This document shows, piece by piece, positions 26,715 to 32,540 of a DNA stretch of 32,540 bases (the stretch's first letter is position 1; each line of letters starts with the position of its first letter). Both the position numbers and the translations under genes were made by a program. Under the pieces are notes generated by a model. It saw only the letters and a list, made by a program, of their open reading frames with translations, did not search any database and had not been told where the DNA came from. This stretch comes from an uncultured Bacteroidales bacterium (lineage in GTDB: Bacteria; Bacteroidota; Bacteroidia; Bacteroidales; Bacteroidaceae), in NCBI GenBank assembly GCA_945836755.1, contig CAMAMB010000021.1:1-32540 (forward strand), written 5' to 3'.

Positions 26715-26819
26715 CCTCTCCATCATGGTTGGCAACCTACAAGCCATGCGCAAAAGTTCCCAGACCATGCACAGAAGGCATCCCGCCGTTATCTGAAGGC
26801 GGCGCGCCATGTGTAGAAG
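26715..26819. repeat. Degenerate 21-bp tandem array (five units)
   Basis: Five consecutive 21-bp units at 26715-26735, 26736-26756, 26757-26777, 26778-26798 and 26799-26819. On the minus strand they begin TTGCCAACCATG, CTTTTGCGCATGG, CTTCTGTGCATGG, CTTCAGATAACGG and CTTCTACACATGG, giving a rough consensus CTTCTGCGCATGG. The last unit overlaps the left arm of the palindromic element by 5 bases. The array lies in the convergent gap between the phytase-like gene and gpmI. Confidence 0.65.
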
Positions 26820-26934
26820 CCTTCGCGCGAGTAACATTGGGACGGATGTCACCTTGCTTTCGGGCGGATGCAAGGTGGCATTCGGCCCAATGCAACCTGA
26901 CATTGGGCCGAATGTCACTCGCGCGAATGCTTCT
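26815..26934. repeat. Palindromic element, copy 2: four 22-bp units between inverted arms
   Basis: Same element as 9096-9249. Units at 26835-26856, 26857-26878, 26879-26900 and 26901-26922 are 22 bp each. The heads of units 3 and 4, CATTCGGCCCAATG and CATTGGGCCGAATG, are exact reverse complements. Arms: AGAAGCCTTCGCGCGAGT from 26815 and ACTCGCGCGAATGCTTCT ending at 26934, which match as inverted repeats except for one base. The first two units are nearly identical to copy 1. The element lies between convergent genes, each with its own terminator. Confidence 0.85.
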
Positions 26935-26937
26935 GAG

Positions 26938-27012
26938 AACGGCGAGGGGGCTTGCGGAAACGGCAAGGAGGGTTGCGGAAACGGCGAGGGGGCTTGCGGA
27001 AACGGTGGAGAG
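26938..27012. repeat. 21-bp tandem array (3.6 units)
   Basis: Units at 26938-26958, 26959-26979 and 26980-27000, then a 12-base partial unit. Units 1 and 3 are identical (AACGGCGAGGGGGC..., ending TTGCGGA). Unit 2 differs at three positions. It starts 4 bases after the palindromic element, so 26715-27012 is one compound block. Confidence 0.85.
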
Positions 27013-27087
27013 GCATCTGTCATTGCCGCCCCAGGCTGAAAGCAGGACGCGCGGCTACGGCGCAGCGGGCAGAGGCACTGCACAATA

Positions 27088-27120
27088 AAGGCCCTGCCAT
27101 CGGAGCGACGGCAGGGCCTT
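27088..27120 (-). terminator. Rho-independent terminator of gpmI
   Basis: Perfect 11-bp stem (27088-27098 with 27110-27120, AAGGCCCTGCC) with an 11-base loop. On the minus strand it is followed by TTATTG, a short T-rich run. It lies 45 bases after the gpmI stop. Confidence 0.85.
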
Positions 27121-27165
27121 GTGGGAGATACGGGGCGGCAGCGCGCGGGGCGCACCGACGGGGAA

Positions 27166-28701
27166 TTAGTCTTCGATGAGGTTGTGACCGGTCATTTCGG
27201 CGGGCTGCTCCAATCCCATAATGTGGAGGATGGAGGGAGCGACGTCGGCCAGCACGCCGTCCTTCACCTTGGCGGCCTTGTTGTCGGTCACATAGATGAA
27301 GGGCACGGGGTTGAGGGAGTGGGCGGTGTTGGGACTGCCGTCGGTGTTGACGGCATTGTCGGCGTTGCCGTGGTCTGCAATGATGATGGTCTCGTAGCCG
27401 GTGGCGTTGGCCGCGGTGACCACTTCATTGACGCACTGGTCGACTGCCTTAACGGCTTTCTCAATGGCTTCGTATACGCCGGTGTGGCCCACCATGTCGC
27501 CGTTGGCAAAATTTACTACGATGAAGTCGTACTTGTCTTGCTTGATGGCTTCGACGAGCTTGTCTTTCACTTCGTAGGCCGACATCTCGGGCTGGAGGTC
27601 ATAGGTGGCCACCTTGGGTGAAGCCACGAGAATGCGCTCTTCGCCCTCGTAAGGTGTTTCGCGGCCGCCGTTGAAGAAGAAGGTGACGTGGGCGTATTTC
27701 TCTGTCTCGGCTGTGTGAAGCTGCTTGAGGCCCTTGGCGGCAAGGTATTCGCCGAGGGTGTTCTGCACATTCTCTTTGGGGAAGAGGATGTGTACACCGG
27801 TGAAGGAGGCGTCGTAGGGGGTCATGCAGAAGTATTGCAGGCCGGGAATGGTGTGCATGCCTTCAGCCTCCATGTCCTGCTGGGTGAGCACGACGGTGAG
27901 CTCCTTGGCGCGGTCGTTGCGGTAGTTGAAGAAGATAACCACGTCGCCCTCGCCGATACGGCCGTCGACGTTGGCATTGACGAGGGGCTCCATGAATTCG
28001 TCGGTGTTCTTGTGCTCCTCAGAGTCGGTGTCGTAGCAGCTCTGCACGCCTTCGACCATGTCGGTCACGGCTCGGCCCTTGCCCTCGACGAGAAGGTCGT
28101 AAGCCACCTTTACTCGGTTCCAGCGCTTGTCGCGGTCCATGGCGTAGAAACGGCCGATGATGGAGGCGATGCTTGCTCCGTTGGCGTCGCAGACCTTCTG
28201 GAGGTCGGCCACGAAGCCCTTACCGCTCTTGGGGTCGGTGTCGCGGCCGTCCATGAAGCAGTGGACGAAGGTGGAACCGGCTATGCCGTACTCCTTGGCT
28301 ATTTCGACGAGCTTGAAGAGGTGGTCGAGCGAGGAGTGGACGCCGCCGGTGGAGGTGAGGCCCATGAGGTGGAGTTTCTTGCCGTGCTCCTTGGCATAAG
28401 TGTAAGCGGCCACGACTTCAGGGTTTTGCATGATGGAGCCGTCGGCACAGGCGCGGTTAATCTTGACGAGGTCTTGATAGACGATGCGGCCGGCGCCGAT
28501 GTTGAGGTGACCCACCTCGGAGTTGCCCATCTGGCCGTCGGGAAGTCCTACATTCTCGCCGCAGGCCAGGAGATGGGAGTGAGGATAGGTGGCGGCAAGG
28601 TGGTCCATGAAGGGTGTAGGTGTGGAGAAGATGACGTCGCTCTTGGTGTGGTTGCCAATGCCCCAACCATCGAGGATCATGAGGAGTGCTTTCTTTGACA
28701 T
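27166..28701 (-). CDS. gpmI: 2,3-bisphosphoglycerate-independent phosphoglycerate mutase
   Basis: Interconverts 3- and 2-phosphoglycerate in glycolysis. Alkaline-phosphatase superfamily enzyme with two manganese ions. 511 residues, the usual length. The N-terminal metal site is ILDGWG (Asp11), the phosphorylated nucleophile is Ser61 in [25 protein letters not shown] and [12 protein letters not shown] belong to the transferase domain, and DHGNADN near residue 443 gives the second metal site. A longer frame starts at 28767, but [14 protein letters not shown] at 28701 is the conserved N-terminus. The terminator of the DUF349 gene lies upstream, so gpmI should have its own promoter in 28702-28825. 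I see no clear -7 box there. Confidence 0.97.
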   Translation of the reverse strand: MSKKALLMILDGWGIGNHTKSDVIFSTPTPFMDHLAATYPHSHLLACGENVGLPDGQMGNSEVGHLNIGAGRIVYQDLVKINRACADGSIMQNPEVVAAYTYAKEHGKKLHLMGLTSTGGVHSSLDHLFKLVEIAKEYGIAGSTFVHCFMDGRDTDPKSGKGFVADLQKVCDANGASIASIIGRFYAMDRDKRWNRVKVAYDLLVEGKGRAVTDMVEGVQSCYDTDSEEHKNTDEFMEPLVNANVDGRIGEGDVVIFFNYRNDRAKELTVVLTQQDMEAEGMHTIPGLQYFCMTPYDASFTGVHILFPKENVQNTLGEYLAAKGLKQLHTAETEKYAHVTFFFNGGRETPYEGEERILVASPKVATYDLQPEMSAYEVKDKLVEAIKQDKYDFIVVNFANGDMVGHTGVYEAIEKAVKAVDQCVNEVVTAANATGYETIIIADHGNADNAVNTDGSPNTAHSLNPVPFIYVTDNKAAKVKDGVLADVAPSILHIMGLEQPAEMTGHNLIED

Positions 28702-28825
28702 GGGTATGTAAACGTGTAAAAGGATTTGACTGATATGGGGGAGCGGGCGGGAATTGTCAGACGGCAAGGGGGCTGCCGGCCTGACGCTTGGAACGCTGCC
28801 CCGGAGCAGGGAGGGGGAGATGAAG

Positions 28826-28855
28826 GCACGGGGTCGCTACATGACGACCCCGTGC
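28826..28855 (-). terminator. Terminator of the DUF349 gene
   Basis: Perfect 11-bp stem (28826-28836 with 28845-28855, GCACGGGGTCG) and an 8-base loop, 11 bases after the stop of the minus-strand DUF349 gene. No U-tract. Confidence 0.75.
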
Positions 28856-28866
28856 GGTTGATAGGA

Positions 28867-30825
28867 TTAGGAGGCTTGCTCGGCCTTGATCTGTTCGGCC
28901 ACAGCCTTTAGCTTCTCTGCGATTTCGCTGAGGTCTTGCTTGAGGCGCTCGACCTTCTTCTCGATGTCTGCTACCAGGGAGTTGCCTTTCTTGGACGAGG
29001 AGCGGAAGAAGGTGAGATTGGTCTCGTAGTTGGTGATTTCCTGCTTCTTGGCGTCGTAGGCATTCTGGAGCTTGGTATACTCTCGGGTGAGTTCAGAGCC
29101 TTCTTTCTCGGCGGTCTTCTTACGGAAGTTGTCGAGGCGGCGACGGCCTGCGCTCTGGTGGAGAGCATCGTAGATGGTGTCGCACACTTCGCGGTAGCGG
29201 CGATACATCTTTTCCTTTTTATTATAAGGCACGTGGCCTATCTCGGCCCAACGGGCCTGGAGGGCGCGCACGGCGGCGAGCTGGTCGTCGGCGGGGTTCT
29301 CGGCAATCTGTTGCAGCTCGGCGATGACAGCCTTCTTGAGCTCGAGATTAGCTTCCTCCTCCTGACGCTGGCCTGCCGTGGCCTGGTTTTTCTGCTCGAA
29401 GAAGTAGTTGCAGGCTTCGTTGAAGCGTTTCCAGATGGCGTCAGAGACTTTGTGGGGCACGGGGCCTATGCTCTTCCACTCCTTCTGGAGCTCGACGAAC
29501 TTATTGGTGGTGACGCCCCAATCGGTGCTGTCTTTCAGCTCCTCGGCGCGCTCTACAAGGACATTCTTGGCGGCGAGGTTGGCGGCAAGCTTCTCGCGGT
29601 TGGACTTAAAGAAGGCCGTCTTGGCTTGGAAGAAGCGGTCGCAGGCTGTACGGAAGCGTTCAAAGATTTCGTTGTTGACCTTGCGGGGCGTAAAGCCGAT
29701 GGTCTTCCACTCGGTCTGGAGGGCGATGACTTCCTTGGTGGCCTGTTCCCACGCATTGTAGGAAGTATAGGCGTCGAGGTCGATGGCCTCGGCCTTGATG
29801 CAAAGCTCTGTCTTCTTCTGGAGATTTTCTTCTTCGCGGGCCTTGAGGCTCTCGAAGTGCTCCTGGTGGCGTTTGTTGACGAGGGTGGAAGCCTCTTTGA
29901 AGCGTTTCCAGATGTCCTCGCGCAGGTCTTTGGCCACGGGGCCGGTCTCACGGAACTCCTGGTGCAGCTTTTGCAACTGGTGGAAGGCGGAGATGACGTC
30001 CTCTACGTCGGCCAGCTTCTCGGCGGCCTCACAGAGCTTTGTCTTCAACTCGAGGTTTTTCTTGAAGTCGTAGGCGCGCATCTCGTGGTTGAGGCGGAGC
30101 TGGTCGTAGAACTGCTCCACGTAAAGCTGGTAATTCTTCCAGAGCTCAGTGGCATTCTCGGCGGGGACAAGCTTTATCTCCTTCCACTCAGCCTGTAGCT
30201 TCTTAACTTCGTCGTAACCCTTGTCGGCTGTGTCGGGAGAGGCGGCGAGCTCTTTGAGACGCTCGATGATGGCCTGCTTGCGCTGAAGATTTTGCTGCTT
30301 CTCTGCTTCTATCTGCTGCGCGGCCTGGTTGCGTAGCTCCTTGATGAGGCTGTACTGGGCCTTGAACTCTTCTTCTAAGGGGTCGGGGGCGGGCACAAAT
30401 TGCTCGGCCTCTCCGCCCTGGGCTATAAAGGCTTCGCGGGCAGCAAGAGTCTCGGCCCCGCGGAAGCGATAATAGAGCATCTTGAGCTTCTCTAACTCCT
30501 GGCGCTCAACGTGCTCCTTGTTATAAACAATGTCTTTAAGGCGAGCGAGCACTTCTTCCTTGGAGGAAAATTCAGGCTGCTCGGCGGCTGCCTCGGGCTG
30601 CTCTTCTGCAGTCTCAGGCTGCTCTTCAGCAGTCTCAGGCTGCTCTTCAGCGGCTTCGGGCTCTGCAAGCACGGGCTGTTGAGGCTCTGCCTCGACGGCA
30701 GATACGTCTGCGCCAGCTTCAGGCTGACCACATTGGGGCTCTTCTGCACTCACCTGAAGGGGTGCAGCTTCGGAGGCAGCGGTAGAAGCGTCTGCCACTC
30801 CGGTTAAAATCTTTGTTTCGTCCAT
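28867..30825 (-). CDS. DUF349 repeat protein
   Basis: 652-residue, strongly helical and charged protein. The first ~110 residues are acidic and Gln/Pro/Glu-rich, with a repeated EEQPETA heptad encoded by the 21-bp array at 30577-30660. The rest holds about five DUF349 repeats, each with the pattern W-K-x-I-G-x-x-P or similar: EWKEIKLVP, EFRETGPV, EWKTIGFTP, EWKSIGPVP and RWAEIGHVP. The C-terminal ~100 residues are coiled coil (EKKVERLKQDLSEIAEKL). The function of DUF349 is not known to me. Proteins of this kind are widespread in Bacteroidetes. A longer frame from 30897 adds 24 unlike residues, and MDETKIL at 30825 is preferred. Confidence 0.88.
   Translation of the reverse strand: MDETKILTGVADASTAASEAAPLQVSAEEPQCGQPEAGADVSAVEAEPQQPVLAEPEAAEEQPETAEEQPETAEEQPEAAAEQPEFSSKEEVLARLKDIVYNKEHVERQELEKLKMLYYRFRGAETLAAREAFIAQGGEAEQFVPAPDPLEEEFKAQYSLIKELRNQAAQQIEAEKQQNLQRKQAIIERLKELAASPDTADKGYDEVKKLQAEWKEIKLVPAENATELWKNYQLYVEQFYDQLRLNHEMRAYDFKKNLELKTKLCEAAEKLADVEDVISAFHQLQKLHQEFRETGPVAKDLREDIWKRFKEASTLVNKRHQEHFESLKAREEENLQKKTELCIKAEAIDLDAYTSYNAWEQATKEVIALQTEWKTIGFTPRKVNNEIFERFRTACDRFFQAKTAFFKSNREKLAANLAAKNVLVERAEELKDSTDWGVTTNKFVELQKEWKSIGPVPHKVSDAIWKRFNEACNYFFEQKNQATAGQRQEEEANLELKKAVIAELQQIAENPADDQLAAVRALQARWAEIGHVPYNKKEKMYRRYREVCDTIYDALHQSAGRRRLDNFRKKTAEKEGSELTREYTKLQNAYDAKKQEITNYETNLTFFRSSSKKGNSLVADIEKKVERLKQDLSEIAEKLKAVAEQIKAEQAS
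30577..30660. repeat. In-frame 21-bp tandem repeat inside the DUF349 gene
   Basis: Four units of exactly 21 bp (30577-30597, 30598-30618, 30619-30639, 30640-30660), each starting CTGCTC on the plus strand. The middle two differ at one base. They encode the heptads AEEQPET and AEEQPEA. A change in unit number would keep the frame. Confidence 0.85.
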
Positions 30826-30906
30826 GATAAGGGATTGGATGAGGATCAACGTCGACTTACGAACAACGCGGAGGCTTCTGCGAGCCGGCACGTGCATAAA
30901 TCAGGG

Positions 30907-30914
30907 CAAATAAA
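30907..30914 (-). promoter_or_regulatory. Possible -7 box of the DUF349 gene
   Basis: Minus strand TTTATTTG differs from TAnnTTTG at one position and lies ~82 bases before the ATG at 30825. No -33 element is obvious. Confidence 0.3.
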
Positions 30915-30960
30915 ATGCTTTTCAGTGTGATAGCCAAGCGTTTTGGCAAAAAACTTCATG

Positions 30961-31086
30961 CTCCGGGGCCTCGCCCGGCTACTGAGAGGCTTCACCCGAC
31001 CGCTCCGGGGCTTCACCTGGCTACTCTGGGGCCTCGCCCGGCTACTCTGGGGCTGCACCTGGCTACTCTGGGGCTGCACCTGGCAG
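30961..31086. repeat. 21-bp tandem array (six units)
   Basis: Six consecutive 21-bp units from 30961 to 31086, each beginning CTCTGGGGC or a close variant and mostly ending GGCTA. The last two units differ only at the final base. The array lies between the corA terminator and the DUF349 promoter region, about 135 bases upstream of the DUF349 start. Heptad frames are open through it but look like no known protein. Confidence 0.85.
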
Positions 31087-31141
31087 CCCGGGGCGGGACG
31101 GCGAAGGCGCGGGAGTATGGTCCGGGTACATATACGAAGAA

Positions 31142-31170
31142 GCCGAAGCCTCGGGAGGGGCGGCTTCGGC
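31142..31170 (-). terminator. Terminator of the CorA-type gene
   Basis: Perfect 9-bp stem (GCCGAAGCC 31142-31150 with GGCTTCGGC 31162-31170), 11-base loop, followed on the minus strand by TTCTTCG. It lies 20 bases after the stop of the CorA-type gene. Confidence 0.7.
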
Positions 31171-31190
31171 ATTGTCAGTTACAGGGGATG

Positions 31191-32117
31191 CTATATCCAT
31201 GTCTTGCGGCGGAAGAGCCAGTAGAAGAGGCCGGTCACCACGACGGAGAGGACTATGACCACGGGAAAGCCCCACCACGAAGCCTCCATGCCATTGATGA
31301 GGTTCATGCCGAAGATGCTGGCAATGAGCGTGGGGAACATGAGGATAATGCTCACGCTGGTCATCTGCTTCATGACGCCGGCCATGTTGTTGTTGATGAT
31401 GCTGGCGTAGGTCTCCATGGTGGAGTCGAGGATGTTGGTATATATATTGGTGGTTTCCCTGGCCTGGTTCATCTCGATAGTGACATCTTCGATGAGATCG
31501 GCGTCAAGCTCGTCGACGGGCAGCTTAAACTTGAGCTTTGAGAGGAGTGTCTCGTTGCCGCGAATGGAAGTAATGAAGTAGGTCAGGCTATCCTGCAAGC
31601 GCGAAAGGCCGATAAGGTCTTCGTTGCTGATCTTGCCATCCAGGTTTCGCTTGGCCTCTTCGAGGAGGATGCTTATCTGTTTGAGGCGTTTCAGATACCA
31701 TACGGCTGAGGAGAGGAATAGGCGGAAGACGAGGTCGACGGAGTCGGTAAATCCCTGATTGCGTTTCTGCTGATACGAGACGAAGTCTATCATCATGTTG
31801 GTCTCATAGTTGCAGACGGTGATGCAGATGCCCTTGTTCAGGATTATACCCATGGGGATAGTGGTATGGGGCGTGCGGCTGGCCACCTCCTTGACGTAGG
31901 GTATGCGTAGTATGATGAGCGACCATCCTTCGTCGTACTCGTAGCGGGAACGCTCGTCCTTGTCTCGAATGTCGTCCAAGAAATAGTCGGGCACTTTGAG
32001 CTCGTCAATGAGAAAGTGCTCGTCGTCAGGGGTAGGGCAAGTGACTTGTGTCCAGCAGTCGGGCTGCCAGTCTTCGAGGGTGCGCAGAGTCTTGTTATAG
32101 TCCCAGTAGGTACGCAT
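31191..32117 (-). CDS. CorA-type divalent cation transporter
   Basis: 308-residue inner-membrane channel of the CorA/2-TM-GxN family, which conducts Mg2+ and in some members Co2+, Ni2+ or Zn2+. A cytoplasmic N-terminal domain of ~240 residues is followed by a long helix, the first membrane segment (SVSIILMFPTLIASIFGMN) with the signature Gly270-Met271-Asn272, and a second segment (FPVVIVLSVVVTGLFYWLF) ending in basic residues (RRKTWI). The loop after GMN is NGMEASWW instead of the GMNxxxMPE of E. coli CorA, so ion selectivity may differ. ATG 32117 gives MRTYWDYNK. The ~125-base leader carries a CGCTC-GGGC-GAGCG hairpin (32150-32163) and another at 32224-32241 (CAGTTT/AAACTG). I cannot show that they regulate. 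Confidence 0.92.
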   Translation of the reverse strand: MRTYWDYNKTLRTLEDWQPDCWTQVTCPTPDDEHFLIDELKVPDYFLDDIRDKDERSRYEYDEGWSLIILRIPYVKEVASRTPHTTIPMGIILNKGICITVCNYETNMMIDFVSYQQKRNQGFTDSVDLVFRLFLSSAVWYLKRLKQISILLEEAKRNLDGKISNEDLIGLSRLQDSLTYFITSIRGNETLLSKLKFKLPVDELDADLIEDVTIEMNQARETTNIYTNILDSTMETYASIINNNMAGVMKQMTSVSIILMFPTLIASIFGMNLINGMEASWWGFPVVIVLSVVVTGLFYWLFRRKTWI

Positions 32118-32245
32118 GGCCTTGCTGTCAAACGGGGGTGGATAAATGGCGCTCGGGCGAGCGGCGGGCTGAACACTTGATGCGGCTGGCGGGCTACGAC
32201 GACCGTTGCCGCGGAGAGGGGGACAGTTTGTGTAAAAACTGCGCG

Positions 32246-32253
32246 CAAAAGTA
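32246..32253 (-). promoter_or_regulatory. -7 box of the CorA-type gene
   Basis: Minus strand TACTTTTG, an exact TAnnTTTG match, 129 bases upstream of the ATG. Bases 32254-32456, upstream of it, show nothing assignable. Confidence 0.55.
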
Positions 32254-32456
32254 AAAAACTATTTCTTGCCTGCGGCTATGTGCTCGCTATTTTTTGGTGT
32301 TTGTGGGCTGCATAACATGTTTTTTGCATGCGGCGGGGCCGTGGCGGGGCTCTTTCGGCGGCCGGGACCAATAGAACGGAAGGCCCGCGCATCCCTGCGA
32401 AGACCTTCCAACAGATGTATAGAGAGAGAACAAATAATCTTGGTGTGGGGCGTCGG

Positions 32457-32540
32457 CCTTGCAGCCTTCAGCCCGGGGCATGTGGTAATCGCTCAATGCC
32501 TTGCGGTAATTGCTCAGCGCCTTGCAGCCTTCAGCCCGGG
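32457..32540. repeat. 21-bp tandem array cut by the window end
   Basis: Four 21-bp units. The first (32457-32477) and fourth (32520-32540), starting CCTTGCAGCCTTCAG, are identical. The second and third (32478-32498, 32499-32519) share GGTAAT.GCTCA and match at about 14 of 21 positions. The identical units are 63 bases apart, exactly three periods. The array may continue beyond the window. Confidence 0.7.

Noticed and set aside
26715-27012. CRISPR array
   Set aside because: Units are adjacent without unique spacers, are degenerate and change sequence along the block, and no cas genes are present.
26712-27155. 147-codon minus-strand frame with heptad repeats over the compound repeat block
   Set aside because: The heptads come from the 21-bp array. 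The frame runs into the palindromic element and the gpmI terminator, and lacks a promoter.
27688-28698. 336-codon frame antisense to gpmI, and similar frames opposite the DUF349 gene (28936-30198) and argF' (7979-8989)
   Set aside because: All lie opposite genes with clear conserved motifs and none has a promoter or a family signature.
30961-31172. Small protein gene with a LLWGCTW-type heptad
   Set aside because: The frame exists only because the 21-bp unit has no stop in this phase. No known small-protein pattern or start context supports it.
32118-32245. Mg2+-sensing riboswitch in the CorA leader
   Set aside because: Only two short hairpins are visible and no known riboswitch core could be recognised.

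Overview
The window looks like chromosomal DNA of a Bacteroidales bacterium, most likely Prevotella-like. Four things point this way. Upstream regions carry TAnnTTTG-type -7 boxes. The ornithine transcarbamylase belongs to the succinylornithine type known from Bacteroides. Several families are typical of the group (NigD-like lipoprotein, DUF349, DUF2027-Smr, SO_0444 permease). A large secreted glycosidase ends in a short C-terminal tail like those of Prevotella secreted proteins. By eye the first ~3.3 kb is less GC-rich than the rest. No tRNA, rRNA, CRISPR array, insertion sequence or phage gene was recognised.

Layout. 1-59 is the tail of an unidentified gene. trpS (259-1353, +) converges on a Cu/Zn-type permease fused to an HMA domain (1632-2915, -), with a long cruciform-like terminator after trpS. 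2916-3472 holds the permease promoter, what looks like a broken Tat-exported protein gene, and a terminator. A 1426-residue exported GH27/GH36-like glycosidase (3473-7753, -) lies downstream of argF' (7844-8806, -). The 615-bp gap between divergent argF' and the next genes holds both promoters and a palindromic repeat element.

9422-17753 (+) is a compact run: TlpA-like lipoprotein, mnmA, subtilisin-like protease, xseA, xseB, trmB, Mrp-type ATPase and a DUF2027-Smr protein. rpmH (17960-18118) follows with its own promoter and terminator. 18510-26475 (+) looks like one eight-gene unit: PASTA protein, RluD-type pseudouridine synthase, ddl, acyltransferase, NigD-like lipoprotein, DUF2156 protein, GNAT protein and phytase-like protein, closed by a strong hairpin. 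On the minus strand follow gpmI, a DUF349 protein and a CorA-type transporter, each with a hairpin terminator.

The most unusual structure is in the intergenic DNA. Five non-coding tandem arrays, plus one inside the DUF349 gene, all have a 21- or 22-bp period although their unit sequences differ. Two of them (9096-9249 and 26815-26934) are copies of one element: four 22-bp units between inverted arms. At 26715-27012 three arrays abut into a ~300-bp compound block. The gaps of more than 300 bases are 2916-3472, 8807-9421, 18119-18509, 26476-27165, 30826-31190 and 32118-32540. Their contents are listed as features, and outside those features I see nothing assignable in them.
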